This document shows, piece by piece, positions 35,297 to 45,384 of a stretch of 64,000 nucleotides of DNA (positions within the stretch are counted from its first letter, which is position 1; each line of letters opens with the position of its first letter). The DNA is from CAZUWH01 sp964624075. Lineage in GTDB: Bacteria; Pseudomonadota; Alphaproteobacteria; Rhodospirillales; Rhodospirillaceae. The stretch lies in assembly GCA_964624075.1 (NCBI GenBank), contig CAZUWH010000001.1, positions 186,001-250,000 on the forward strand. Reading direction: 5' to 3'. Under the pieces are notes generated by a model. It was not told the origin of the DNA. It made no database searches and worked only from the letters and a program-made list of their open reading frames with translations. The position numbers and the translations under genes were made by a program.

Positions 35297-36799
35297 CTAG
35301 AGGGATCCCGGTATCCAGTGCAACCGCGGATGACGGGCAGCCGTTGTTTCATCCAGCCGTCGGCGCGGCGCATAGCGCGGCGCGGCGCGAAAGGATTCCG
35401 CCCCTTCCGTTCTCGCTCTGGCGGCCAGCTCTTTCACGGTGTCGATGAACTGATCCAGGGTTTCACGGCTTTCGGTCTCGGTTGGTTCCATCAAAATGGC
35501 CCCATGAACAACCAATGGGAAGTACATGGTCATGGGATGAAAGCCTTCGTCGATCAATGCTTTGGCGAAATCGAGGGTCGTCACGCCGGTTCCCTTGAGG
35601 AAGCGGTCGTCGAACAGGACTTCGTGCATGCAGAGGCCGGGAAAGGAAGGCGTCAGATCCTCCTTCAGACGCGCCAACAGGTAGTTGGCGTTCAGCACCG
35701 CATCGCCGGAGGCCTGACGCAATCCATCAATGCCCATGCTGAGCAGGTAAGCCAGCGCACGGACCCATACCCCGAACTGGCCATGAAAGCCCTTGAGGCG
35801 GCCGAAGGGAAACTTACCCGCCATGGTCCACCCCCGGACATGCTCGGCCAGTACGAAACCGTCCGTACCATCCTGGACAAAGGGCAACGGTGCGAACGGC
35901 GCCAGGGTGCGCGAGAACACCACGGGTCCCGCTCCCGGTCCGCCGCCACCATGGGGTGTCGAGAAGGTCTTATGCAGATTGATGTGCATGGCATCCACGC
36001 CAAGGTCGGCAATGCGTACCCGTCCGACCAGGGCATTGAAGTTGGCACCGTCCAGGTAGCAGAAGGCACCTGCCGCGTGCACGGCCTCGGCGATGGCGAC
36101 GATTTCTGTCTCGAGCAGGCCGCACGTGTTGGGATTGGTGAGCATGATCGCGGCCGTATCGCCATCAAGCCTTTTCCTGACTACAGCGACGCTGACCCGG
36201 CCGCTGGTATCCGCCGGCACGGATTCGACCCGGTAGCCGCACAAGGCTGCCGTGGCCGGATTGGTCCCGTGGGCGCTCTCCGGGACCAGGACCTTGGTCC
36301 GGACATTCCCTTGTGCCTCCAGGGCGGCGCGAATGGTCATCATCCCGGTCAGCTCGCCATGGGCACCAGCTGCCGGTGACAACGCCACGGCCTCCATGCC
36401 GGTCAGGATTTTGAGCCATTGGCCAAGGGCGTCCATCACGGCCAGCGCGCCCTGCGCGGTACTGACAGGCTGGCATGGATGGATATCGGTAAACCCTGGC
36501 AGCCGGGCCAACCTTTCGTTGAGGCGAGGGTTGTACTTCATGGTACACGAGCCGAGCGGATAGAGGCCGGAGTCGATCCCGTAGTTCTTCTGGGACAGGC
36601 GGGTATAGTGGCGTACCACCTGCGGTTCGGATACGCCAGGCAGGCCGATCGGTCTTTTGCGCCGCAGACCGCCCAGACGATCCTGGACCGGCTCGTCGGG
36701 CCTGTGCCAGTCGACACCGCTCCGCTCTTGTGCCCCCATCTCGAAGATCAACGGCTCTTCCAACATCAGGCCGCGGTGGCGGGTCCCTTCACGCATCAT
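35297..36799 (-). CDS. gcvPB: Glycine dehydrogenase (decarboxylating) subunit 2
   Basis: Second half of the split P-protein, which decarboxylates glycine and passes the aminomethyl group to lipoyl-GcvH. The 500-residue product carries the PLP lysine in INLHKTFSTPHGGGGPG near residues 271-287 and YPLGSCTMKYNP near 80-91. Its ATG overlaps the gcvPA stop as ATGA, so subunits are made in coupled amounts. It closes the minus-strand order gcvT-gcvH-gcvPA-gcvPB. Confidence 0.96.
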   Translation of the reverse strand: MMREGTRHRGLMLEEPLIFEMGAQERSGVDWHRPDEPVQDRLGGLRRKRPIGLPGVSEPQVVRHYTRLSQKNYGIDSGLYPLGSCTMKYNPRLNERLARLPGFTDIHPCQPVSTAQGALAVMDALGQWLKILTGMEAVALSPAAGAHGELTGMMTIRAALEAQGNVRTKVLVPESAHGTNPATAALCGYRVESVPADTSGRVSVAVVRKRLDGDTAAIMLTNPNTCGLLETEIVAIAEAVHAAGAFCYLDGANFNALVGRVRIADLGVDAMHINLHKTFSTPHGGGGPGAGPVVFSRTLAPFAPLPFVQDGTDGFVLAEHVRGWTMAGKFPFGRLKGFHGQFGVWVRALAYLLSMGIDGLRQASGDAVLNANYLLARLKEDLTPSFPGLCMHEVLFDDRFLKGTGVTTLDFAKALIDEGFHPMTMYFPLVVHGAILMEPTETESRETLDQFIDTVKELAARARTEGAESFRAAPRYAPRRRLDETTAARHPRLHWIPGSL

Positions 36800-38136
36800 A
36801 GGATCTCCTCTAGGGCCAGGACCAGAGCCTCGATATCCTCTGCGCTGTTGGTCTCGGTGCAGGCCACCAGAAGGACGTTTTCCAGTTCGGGAAACTCAGG
36901 ATAAAACCGGGCCGCCGGCACACCCCCGAGAATGCCGCGCGCGGCCAGATTTTCGGCCAGGACCGTGCCTGAACGCGGCGTTATCAAGGCGAATTCGTTG
37001 AACCAGGTGGAAGGGTGAATCCGACACCCGCGCACCTGCGCCAGCCGCGTCCCCAGACGCACCGCGGCGGCATGGTTGAGTTCGGCAAGACGGGTCAGTC
37101 CCGCCTCGCCAAGGAGGCTCAGATGAATGGTGAAGGCCAATGCTCCCAGCCCGGCACTGGTACAGATGTTGGACGTCGCCTTCTCGCGCCGGATGTGCTG
37201 CTCGCGGGTGTTGAGGGTCAAAACCCAGCCGCGCCGGCCATCGGCATCGACGGTCTGGCCGACCAGTCGGCCCGGCATCTGCCGGACGTATCGTTCGCGG
37301 GTGGCAAAAAGACCAAGCCCCGGTCCGCCAAAGTTCATGGGGCCGGCCAGGGACTGGCCCTCCCCGACCATGATGTCGGCCCCCATGGCCCCGGGGGGTT
37401 CCACCAGTCCCAGAGACACCGGCTCGGTCACCGCCACGACCAGGAGAGCGCCGACGCCATGACAGGCCGCCGCCAGGGCCGCGTGGTCCTTGAGCAGGCC
37501 GAAGAAGCCCGGATTCTGAACCACGACACAGGCCGTTTCCGACTCCACTCGGCCGATCAAATCCTCGATGCCGATGGGATCGGGCGGCAGGGCCGTGATC
37601 TCCGTCCCAAGCGGGCGCAACCACGCCTGGGTTACTTGACGGTAATGAGGATGCACGCCCCCAGACAACAGAACCCGCTGCCGTCTGGTGATGCGACAGG
37701 CCATGGCGACAGCCTCGGCGCAGGCCGTGGCGCCATCGTACATCGAGGCATTGGCCACTTCCATGCCGGTGAGAAGAGCCACTTGTGTCTGGAATTCAAA
37801 CAGGGACTGCAACGTGCCCTGGCTGATTTCGGGCTGATAGGGGGTGTAGGCGGTCAGGAACTCTCCGCGCTGGATCAGCGCATCGACCGCTGCCGGAATA
37901 TGGTGACGATAGACGCCACAGCCCAGAAAACAAGGGGCAGCGGCGGCCGACAGGTTGCGCGCTGCCAGGGCCGTCAGCGTGCGTTCGACCATCATTTCAC
38001 TAGCATGGAGCGGCAAACCAGCCCCGTCGAAACGGGCGGCCGCCGGAACATCGGCAAACAAGGCATCAACCGATTCCACGCCGATGACGGACAACATCGC
38101 GGCACGGTCGGCATCGGTAAGCGGCAGGTAACGCAT
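36796..38136 (-). CDS. gcvPA: Glycine dehydrogenase (decarboxylating) subunit 1
   Basis: First half of the split P-protein of the glycine cleavage system. The 446-residue product has FLGCGVYRHHIPAAVDALIQRGEFLTAYTPYQPEISQGTLQ near residues 70-110, ASMYDGATACAEA near 129-141, the GPGLGLFATR segment near 275 and REKATSNICTS near 317-327. It is separated from gcvH by a 212-bp gap that contains a repeat hairpin, then overlaps gcvPB by four bases. Confidence 0.96.
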   Translation of the reverse strand: MRYLPLTDADRAAMLSVIGVESVDALFADVPAAARFDGAGLPLHASEMMVERTLTALAARNLSAAAAPCFLGCGVYRHHIPAAVDALIQRGEFLTAYTPYQPEISQGTLQSLFEFQTQVALLTGMEVANASMYDGATACAEAVAMACRITRRQRVLLSGGVHPHYRQVTQAWLRPLGTEITALPPDPIGIEDLIGRVESETACVVVQNPGFFGLLKDHAALAAACHGVGALLVVAVTEPVSLGLVEPPGAMGADIMVGEGQSLAGPMNFGGPGLGLFATRERYVRQMPGRLVGQTVDADGRRGWVLTLNTREQHIRREKATSNICTSAGLGALAFTIHLSLLGEAGLTRLAELNHAAAVRLGTRLAQVRGCRIHPSTWFNEFALITPRSGTVLAENLAARGILGGVPAARFYPEFPELENVLLVACTETNSAEDIEALVLALEEIL

Positions 38137-38203
38137 GGTGATTGACTCGTCAAGACAGACCCGGAGAAAAAATGCTTCCTTGAGTTCCCTTTTTCACATC
38201 TTC

Positions 38204-38338
38204 GAGCCTTGATCGTGATCGATCAAGGCTCTCCCTGGACGCTAGGCGGGCTACGTCCCTTGGCGCATTCACTTTAAACGGCGCGCCACCGCACTCGCGA
38301 CGGCCCCCCTGAACGCAAGATCAGGACTTGCGCCCCCG
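38204..38338. repeat. Dispersed repeat family 1, copy c, inside the gcv cluster
   Basis: The gap between gcvH and gcvPA opens with a perfect 11-bp stem (38204-38214 with 38221-38231, GAGCCTTGATC/GATCAAGGCTC, six-base loop). It continues with CTAGGCGGGCTACGTCCCTTGGC and ends with ACGCAAGATCAGGACTTGCGC, which parallels copy b. In the mRNA the stem could attenuate or stabilise gcv transcripts. Confidence 0.7.
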
Positions 38339-38348
38339 GGGACCGGTT

Positions 38349-38726
38349 TCAGACGAGACCGGCCACATAGGCCTCATACGCAACCGAATCCATAAGCGCT
38401 TCCATCTCCTCTGGAGTGGTGAGCCGCAGACGGAGGATCCACCCGTCTCCCAGCGGATCTTCATTGATCAGGGCCGGATTCCGGGACAGGGCGTCATTCA
38501 CAGCCACCACTTCGCCCGCAGCCGGGGCATAGACTTCACTTGCCGCCTTGACCGACTCCACCACGGCCACTTCGGCTCCCTTTTCCGCCTTTCGCCCCAC
38601 TTCGGGCAGCTCAACGAAAACCATGTCGCCAAGCTGCTTCTGGGCATAGTCTGTGATGCCGACCGTGCCTTCCGCTCCTTCTTGCCGGATCCACTCGTGC
38701 GCCCCGGTGAATCTGATTTGCGCCAT
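38349..38726 (-). CDS. gcvH: Glycine cleavage system H protein
   Basis: Lipoyl carrier of the glycine cleavage complex. The 125-residue product has the lipoylation lysine in VVESVKAASEVYAP at residue 60, the N-terminal HEWIR segment and the LGDMVFVELPEVG motif near 32-44. It starts seven bases after the gcvT stop, so gcvT-gcvH are one transcript. Confidence 0.97.
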   Translation of the reverse strand: MAQIRFTGAHEWIRQEGAEGTVGITDYAQKQLGDMVFVELPEVGRKAEKGAEVAVVESVKAASEVYAPAAGEVVAVNDALSRNPALINEDPLGDGWILRLRLTTPEEMEALMDSVAYEAYVAGLV

Positions 38727-38733
38727 GAGATTC

Positions 38734-39891
38734 TTACCCCTTGTGGTAGCGATGTGGAACGAAAGGTATGGTCACCACCTCCGCCTCTCGTTGCACCATC
38801 CGCACGATCACCCCAACCGGGGCTCCGGGCCTGGCATGGCTGGCGGTGACATAGCCCATGGCAATCGGTCGGTCGAGCGTAGGCGAAAAGCCGCCACTCG
38901 TCACCGTGCCGATCGGGCGACCGGTGCTATCAGTAATGACCGCATGGGCGCGAGCCGGCACGCGATCCTGCATCACCAGTCCGACCCGGATTCGCTCCGG
39001 GCCAGCGGTCAGCTCAGCAAGAAGGATCTCGGCGCCGGGGAAATTGGCCTCAACCCAGCGGCGCCGGCCGATGACCCAGGCCAGACCCGCCTGAACGGGA
39101 GAGGTGGCAGGGTCGATATCAGCCCCATGAAGGCACAGACCCGCTTCCAGCCGCAAGGAATCCCGGGCACCCAGCCCGGCCGGCCACACTTCCGGCTCGG
39201 CCAGCAAGCGCTCGGCCAGTGTCACCGCCTGATCGGTGGCCACCGACAGCTCGAACCCATCCTCCCCGGTATAACCGGACCGGCTGACCTGACAGGCAAG
39301 GCCGGCAACGGAAAGGGACATGGCGTTCATGAAGGGCAGGGCGCCGCTGGCCCTGAACGGCGTGTCGGGTACCAACCGCTCCATCACTCCGACCGCCTGC
39401 GGTCCTTGCAGGGCCAGAAGAGCCCGGTCGGTCAATTCGGTCAGACGAATCTCATCACTCAGGACGGTCCGCATATGGGCAAAGTCGGCCACACAAGTGG
39501 CAGCGTTGACGATTATGAACAGATGATCCCCCCCATGCATGACCATCAGGTCATCAAGAATGCCACCCGCCTGATTGGTGAGGACGGTATAGCGAATCTG
39601 CCCCGGCTGCAAGGCGGCAATGTCGCCTGGCACCAGCCGTTCAAAGGCTGTTGCGACGGCCTGGAAGGCTGCTGGCCCGCTGGATTCCCTCGGGCTATCC
39701 AGGCGTCCCTGGCCCATATGGGAAACATCGAACAGACCGGCTGCATTGCGGGTGTGCCGATGCTCGGCGAGAATGCCGGTTGGGTAGTGCAACGGCAGGG
39801 CATGGCCGGCAAAAGAAACCATCTGCGCTCCCAGCCGGCGATGCAGGGGACCAAGCGGCGTTTCCTTCAAGGGAGCGTGGTCGTTAGACAC
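38734..39891 (-). CDS. gcvT: Aminomethyltransferase (glycine cleavage T protein)
   Basis: Transfers the methylene group from aminomethyl-lipoyl-GcvH to tetrahydrofolate, releasing ammonia. The 385-residue product has LFDVSHMGQGR near residues 52-62, ILDDLMV near 110-116, SRSGYTGEDGFEL near 207-219, the AGLGARDSLRLEAGLCLHG segment near 242-260 and VTSGGFSPTLDRPIAMGYV near 333-351. It leads the gcv cluster. I looked for a glycine riboswitch upstream and found none. Confidence 0.96.
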   Translation of the reverse strand: MSNDHAPLKETPLGPLHRRLGAQMVSFAGHALPLHYPTGILAEHRHTRNAAGLFDVSHMGQGRLDSPRESSGPAAFQAVATAFERLVPGDIAALQPGQIRYTVLTNQAGGILDDLMVMHGGDHLFIIVNAATCVADFAHMRTVLSDEIRLTELTDRALLALQGPQAVGVMERLVPDTPFRASGALPFMNAMSLSVAGLACQVSRSGYTGEDGFELSVATDQAVTLAERLLAEPEVWPAGLGARDSLRLEAGLCLHGADIDPATSPVQAGLAWVIGRRRWVEANFPGAEILLAELTAGPERIRVGLVMQDRVPARAHAVITDSTGRPIGTVTSGGFSPTLDRPIAMGYVTASHARPGAPVGVIVRMVQREAEVVTIPFVPHRYHKG

Positions 39892-40136
39892 GTGTCATCT
39901 CTCTTCAGCAGGGACTGCGAAACCTGTAGGGCAACATGCCTTTCAGGGCAAGGCATGAAGAAAGGATACCCTCCTACATAGTCGGTTTTTATTTGGCGTT
40001 AAAGGGCCGGATTCCCCCCCCTTCTTTTTTCTGGTTCCTTTCAATCCGTTGCATAGTGGCTCGTGGAGTCGATGACCGGGGCTGATATCCAGGACACCGG
40101 AATCTTTGCTGTCGAACGCACCGATTAGGCTGTGGG
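39892..40136. other. Gap upstream of gcvT
   Basis: On the minus strand this is the gcvT leader; it contains TAGGAGGG about 60 bases before the start and an ATGCCT/AGGCAT inverted pair. I see neither the conserved glycine-aptamer blocks nor a clear promoter. Confidence 0.4.
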
Positions 40137-41951
40137 TCAGGTGGCGCGGATCGAGGTGAGGAAGGCGTCCACCTGTTGCGCCAGAGCACCGTAACCGGCT
40201 CCTTCAGATCGCCCCCCGCCTAGATGACCCGGATGGCCGACCCGTAGGAAGAGGCGGTCATGCCGGTCACGGAGGTCATGCTGTCCGAGACGCTCTATGC
40301 ATCGGTGCTGACGGTGCGGGCATTGCGGGCGATTTCCCTAGTCGCCACTCCCTGCTGCTCGACGGCGGCGGCGCTGGAAGCGACCGCGGCGGATTGGGCC
40401 ACCTGGCGGCTGATTTCGCTGATGGGGGCCGACAGTTCCGCCGCCGCCGCCACGGTATCCACATTGCTGGCGGTGCGAATGGAGACTTCGGCGACATTGA
40501 GGGTGCGACTGGTGCTGGTGTCGAGCTTCTTGCCCACCTGGCCCGCCGTCTCGACGATCTCCTTCGCGCCCCGCGGGAGACTCGTTCGACCACGCTTTTG
40601 ACAGAGGCCTCAAGCGCGTCGGCGAGAGCGTTCATGGCCTTCCTCTTTTCCAGTTCGGCCTGTTTCTTCTGTGCCTCGGCTTCCGCCGTCATGTGTTCGA
40701 CCTTAAGGGCGTTGTCGCGAAAGACATCAAGAGCGCGGGCGATGTCGGCAATCTCGTCATTGCCATCTTGCAGTACGCTCGCGTGATGATTGCCGGCGGC
40801 CACCTGATGGATCGCCTCCGCCAGCACCTTGAGACGCCCGACGACGTTGCGGCCGACCAGAAACCAGGAGAATGGTGGCGCCGGCAACGGCCAGAAGAAC
40901 GCCACGCCCCCGTCCGATATCCGCCCGGGTCGAAGCGGCCAGCGCGTCGATGGTGGCGTGCGCCGTTGCCACTAGGCGTTCGGCGTGCTCATCAATGCAC
41001 CGGGACAGATCCAGGCTGGAAACGACTAGGGCCTCGGCCTGCTGCCCCATCTCCAATTCCTCGTGCCGCAAGTCGAAAATGTTGCCTGGAACGCGATCGA
41101 CCAGTTTCAAGAGTGGCCGCGTGCACGGCGGCCCCTTCGGGTTATCTCCTGAATTGTGGTCAGAAGCCGCTCGATCGAAGCGGGCGCGGCGATGAACCGT
41201 TCCTGCAACGGGACAAGAAACGCGATTTCCGGCGCTGATCGATCGAAGCGGGCGCGGCGATGAACCGTTCCTGCAACGGGACAAGAAACGCGATTTCCGG
41301 CGCTGACCAGCAGGCCGGCTACCAGGTTGCCCTGCGCCTGGATCTCACTTAAGGCACGCAGCAGGCCGACATCGTGCTCCAGAAGGCGGGTGATGGCCTT
41401 CTGGTCCTGAATCGCCACATCTTCGCCTTTCATGACCAGATCGAAGGTGATGGTATCGACAAGGGGCACGACGATCTTGAGAAAATCCTCATGGGCCTTC
41501 AGCAGGGCGATGGTCTTTCGCCCCCGCCGGCTTTTCAGATCAGGACGGGCGGCCATGGTGGTGTCGAGAGGGTGCTCATCTGGCGGGCGATGTCATCGGC
41601 CAGCCGTGTGCGGCGGCCTGCATGTCTTTCCGACCGGCCTGGAACTGCGCCAGAGCCGCCAGATGGGGTTTCATGGCGGCGAAATCGTCGTCCCTGGCTG
41701 CGGACGCCAGCGAGGCGGGGACCGGCCGCAGTTACCTCCTTGACATGAGCGTTCAGGCTTAAGGAATCATAAACGGCCGGGATGCCCGTGCGGACCACCC
41801 GTTCCAGGGTTTCCCTGGTCCCGGTGAAGGCAACGATTGCCATGCCGGCAGCCACCAGAGTTAGGAGCGCTGAAAAACCGAAGGCGATGAACAGCTTGGC
41901 GCCGATGGTCAGGCGGCGCCCGCCGGAATCGGCTCTGAAGAGCGGTGGCAT
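40137..41951 (-). pseudogene. Methyl-accepting chemotaxis protein, decayed, with 68-bp tandem duplication
   Basis: Second chemoreceptor remnant. N-terminus and first membrane helix LTIGAKLFIAFGFSALLTLVAAGMAIVAF at about 41825-41915, a four-helix sensor part (LLKAHEDFLKIVVPLVDTITFDLVMKGEDVAIQDQKAITRLLEHDVGLL), a second membrane and HAMP part near 40720-40900, a signalling tip with SISEISRQVAQSAAVASSAAAVEQQ-like residues near 40330-40440, and the family end ALAQQVDAFLTSIRAT-stop at 40137. Frames change at least four times. A 68-bp direct duplication in the sensor part is one cause. Confidence 0.88.
41172..41307. repeat. 68-bp perfect tandem duplication
   Basis: Bases 41172-41239 are repeated at 41240-41307. 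The unit begins CGATCGAAGCGGGCGCGG and 68 is not a multiple of three, so it breaks the chemoreceptor frame. The identity of the copies suggests that the event is young. Confidence 0.9.
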
Positions 41952-41995
41952 GATGGATTCCCCCTTTCCCTGGTGCGCGTGCGCACCACCAACCC

Positions 41996-42330
41996 CTATG
42001 CGTGGAATTCATTGAGCCGAACCAAGAGCCTCGTGACGGCCTTGAACCCGCCGTCGAACTGGATCACGGTCAGGAAAACGTCGTCCATGCCCTGATTGTC
42101 CCCCGCTCTATAGACCAGGCGCACGCCGTCGAGATCGAAGGTGGCCGGTCTTCTCGAGCGTTGACAGGAACGCCTCGCGCGTCATCTCCCCCGCAGTTCG
42201 CCTCAGAACGTCAATAACCAGCCGTCCGACCATGTAGCCTTCTGCACACCCTTTCTGGCCAAACCGGTGCGATAGCCAGAAGAAAGGGTTGACTTGACGC
42301 CCTGAATGCACACGCCTTACCTGTCTGTAA
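41996..42330 (-). pseudogene. ABC transporter solute-binding protein, C-terminal remnant
   Basis: Only the end of a branched-chain amino acid-type periplasmic binding protein is left. Joined frames read AEGYMVGRLVIDVLRRTAGEMTREAFLSTLEKTGHF, then VRLVYRAGDNQGMDDVFLTVIQFDGGFKAVTRLLVRLNEFHA-stop at 41996, with a break near 42150. This matches the last 90 or so residues of LivJ-like proteins. The first 250 residues and all permease genes are missing here. It lies directly upstream of the decayed chemoreceptor. Confidence 0.75.
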
Positions 42331-42524
42331 TCGAGAGGATGCATCCGCATCCTTATCCCTCGCGAAACAGGAAATCTGTCTCATACCTTTTGTGACAAGA
42401 AGGATTCCAATGCATGTTTCATTGCACCGCAATGTATTGTGCAAAGTGCGGCCGGACAGGGGAGAACAGGCAAAGTGTATGCAATCTGGGTCATGATGCA
42501 TCGCAGAAGGGGGATGATTGCCAT

Positions 42525-43125
42525 ATGACATCGCGTCCCGTCCAACGCCACGATCACTTTTCCCAGCAGCTGCTGGACAGGCCGGAAACTGCAGGAACAT
42601 TGCTGCGCGAGTGGTTGCCGGCGGAGGTCGTCGTTCTGCTCACCTCCGAGCCACCAGAATTGATGCCCAGCAGTTTCATCTCGCGCCGCTTGCGGGTCTA
42701 CCGCACCGATCGCCTGTACCGGGGCCGCATGGTCACCGGACGCCCAGTCCTAATCTACACCCTGATCGAGGCCAAATCGCGGCCGGAGCCCCCGCATTGG
42801 CCTGCATCTTCTAGGCTATCGGTACCAGGCCCTGGCGTACTAGGACAAGACTGAGGGGCGTACCCCGGATGGAATGCTGCGCCCTCTGCCAGCCATTGTC
42901 ACGATGGTGGTGTACAACGGTGCCGCCCCCTGGACCGTCCCGTTGTCCCTGGCGGAAGCCCCCGCCGCCGAAGCCGCCATGCGGCCCTGTATCCTTGATT
43001 TCCACTACAGCCTGGTGGACTTGAGCCGTATCCCCGATGCCGAGCTATCACGGGAACGGCGGCTCCGTGTCGGTACGTCCGGATTCCTACGTGTGGAAGG
43101 AGGCCAGCGCATACCTTGATGTCGC
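42525..43125 (+). pseudogene. Rpn/YhgA-type PD-(D/E)XK nuclease, frameshifted
   Basis: Remnant of the Rpn family (recombination-promoting nuclease, YhgA-like putative transposase). The first frame has HDHFSQQLLDRPETAGTLLREWLP near 42545-42615, SRRLRVYRTDRLYRGRMVTGRP and VLIYTLIEAKSRPEP, containing the catalytic E-x-K pattern of the nuclease. A frameshift near 42800 leads to LPAIVTMVVYNGAAPWTVPLSLAEA near 42890-42960, the usual second block. The middle (about 30 residues) is missing. These genes are often mobile and often degraded. Confidence 0.8.
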
Positions 43126-43261
43126 GCCAATGCCGGAAGTACCCGTTCCATTGGTACAATATGTGGAAGCTTGCCAACATTGCGGGATGGATGCACATAT
43201 TGCCGAATTTTCGGGCCACTTTCGGTCCTGCTACCATTCACTGCTCTCAATGAGAGCAACC

Positions 43262-43978
43262 ATGCCTATAGATGACGACAGGGACCATGACGATGACACG
43301 CAAATTTCTGCCATCAGGAAGTCAAGCTTGCATGATCAGATCGTTGGCCGCCTCCAGGAAATGATTTTGACAGGTGAGCTTGCCGGCGGTGAACGGGTGG
43401 CGGAAAAGCGTCCGTGCGACCGCCTGGGAATCTCCCGCACGCCACTGCGCGGAGCACTGAAGGTTCTTGCGGCCGAGAGGTTTATTGTCTTACGTCCCAA
43501 CCGTGGGGCCATAGTAACGGCTGTGAATCGGCGTGTTGTCGATGAGCTTTTTCCATTATGTGCCACTCTTGAGCGGCTGACTGCCGAAATAGCTCTGTCA
43601 GAGCGTGTTTGATGCGGCCAACCACCGGTTGATGACCAGCACGGCTAGTCTCCGTACCGCCGCTACTGCCAACGATTCCGTCTCCTATCGTCAGGCCGTG
43701 CTGGCTTTCCGCGAACGTCTGTTCGAAGTGGCCGACAACTCACTGCTTACCAGTTTCTACCGTGCCATTTCCCGGCAGACCTTGCGCGCGCCTGCCTGGC
43801 GATCAGCCCGCTATTGCCTGAGCACCTGGCCACCAGTGCCACTACCCACGAGATCATGCTGGAACACTTGGCCGCCAACGATCACGCGACCTTCGTCGCG
43901 GCCATTCATGCCTATCGGATGAGAATGCGTGATTACGTCATAGACAGGTTACGGGAACGGCACATCAGCCGGATCTGA
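43262..43978 (+). pseudogene. GntR-family (FCD) transcriptional regulator, frameshifted
   Basis: The N-terminal winged helix is intact: SLHDQIVGRLQEMILTGELAGGERVAEKRPCDRLGISRTPLRGALKVLAAERFIVLRPNRGAIV, followed by the start of an FCD domain. A frameshift near 43605 (after ALSERV) shifts the frame to FDAANHRLMT and LAFRERLFEVADNSLL, and another returns it for HAYRMRMRDYVIDRLRERHISRI-stop at 43976. An N-terminal fragment of about 115 residues could still be made and might bind DNA. Confidence 0.82.
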
Positions 43979-44189
43979 AAAGCCGTCTCTCCCTCTTTCC
44001 CCCTTTCGAGCCGACCATGCCTTGGAAGGTGCTGGGTGCGTGCGTGGCACCACACATACCCTCCGTCATTAGACAGATAGTACAACGCCGGTCTTGTCGT
44101 TTGCCCATCGTGGATTCTTTGCCATAATTCCTGTCGATCGATTTCTTGATCCCCGGGCGCTGTTTCCTTGTGACTGCGGACCCCCCTCC

Positions 44190-45384
44190 GTGGCCTTTCG
44201 TTTTCCTGTCGTTTTGCATCGCTTGATTCAGTTGCCGGTCAGCCTGCAGCTGGCATCGTATTACGGCGCGAGCTTCACCGTTCTTGGCGTCCTCCTACCA
44301 TTCTGGCCGGTCTGGCTCAAGGCGAAAGGGTTGAGTGATCCCGAGTTGAGTCTGGTGATCGGCGTGGGCATCGGGGCGCGTGTCATTGCCAACCCGCTGG
44401 TCGCTCACCTGGTCGATGTCAGTGGCCGGCGGACCGGAACGATGGCCATCCTGGCGGTCCTTAGTGTAGCGCTTTGTGCGCTGTTCACCGTAATCGAGGG
44501 ATTTTGGTCTCTGTTGCTGCTAAGCGGCCTGTGGATGGGCGTTTTCACAGCGATTCTGCCCCTTGGGGAAAGCCTGACGCTGCTCACGGCCTATAGCCGC
44601 CATCTGGACTATGGCCGGATCCGCCTGTGGGGATCACTGAGTTTCATTATGGTGGCCGTGACGAGCGGAACCGTGCTGACCGGCCACGCACCGACAATGT
44701 TTCTATGGCTTCTGATGGCCGGCACGGTTCTGACCTTGCTTGCCTGTCTGCTGCTGGAAGACCTCCCTCCTCCAGCGCGTGGCCGAGCGGATCCGGCAGC
44801 CTTTCGACGGGTCATGGCCGACTCCCGTTGTTGGCTGTTTCTAGCGGCGGCCAGCCTAGTCAGTGCCAGTCACAACCTCTACTATGGTTTTGCCACCTTG
44901 CACTGGCAGCATGCCGGTCTTTCCCCCCTTGTCATTGGGGGTCTGTGGGCCGAGGCTGTGGCCGCCGAGGTTCTCCTATTCGCCTTTTCCAGCCCGATCG
45001 TGACATGGCTGCAGCCAACGGGGCTTATGATTCTGGGAAGTGGCGCGGCGGTGGTCCGCTAGGTGGTGCTGGGATCCTCCACGCACCTGCCGGTGCTTGG
45101 CCTCGCCCAGCTTCTGCATGTCTTTACGTTTGGAGCCGTGCACCTGGGCGCCATGCATTTTCTGACACGCGCTACGCCACCAGAGGCCTCGGCCCGGGTC
45201 CAGGCGATCTATGGATCGCTTAGCATGGGAGCCGTGGTGGGGGACTTGCCACCATGGCGGCCGGCCCGCTCTACCAGGCATGGAGCGGTCATGCCTTCTA
45301 TGCTTCGGCGGTGTTGGCTGCCATGGGGGGGGGCTGGCCATCATTCTCCACCATCGCTGGCAGGGTGGCCGTCTGGGGCGATGA
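44190..45384 (+). pseudogene. MFS transporter (HcaT-like) with nonsense codon and G-run frameshifts
   Basis: Twelve-helix major facilitator resembling the 3-phenylpropionate/HcaT-like group. From the GTG at 44190 the frame is intact for 290 residues (PVSLQLASYYGASFTVLGVLLPFWPVWLKAKGLSD; DVSGRRTGTM; LDYGRIRLWGSLSFI). A TAG at 45060-45062 stands where relatives have Trp (VVR-stop-VVLGSS), consistent with TGG to TAG. The same frame resumes to about 45238, then a frameshift at a G5 run and another at the G9 run 45325-45333 are needed to reach the C-terminus at 45384. Confidence 0.85.

Noticed and set aside
37015..38145. 376-residue plus-strand frame opposite gcvPA
   Set aside because: Antisense shadow in high-GC DNA; gcvPA on the minus strand is fully conserved.
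39892..40136. Glycine riboswitch upstream of gcvT
   Set aside because: A riboswitch here would be expected, but the conserved aptamer blocks with a tandem arrangement are not present on the minus strand.
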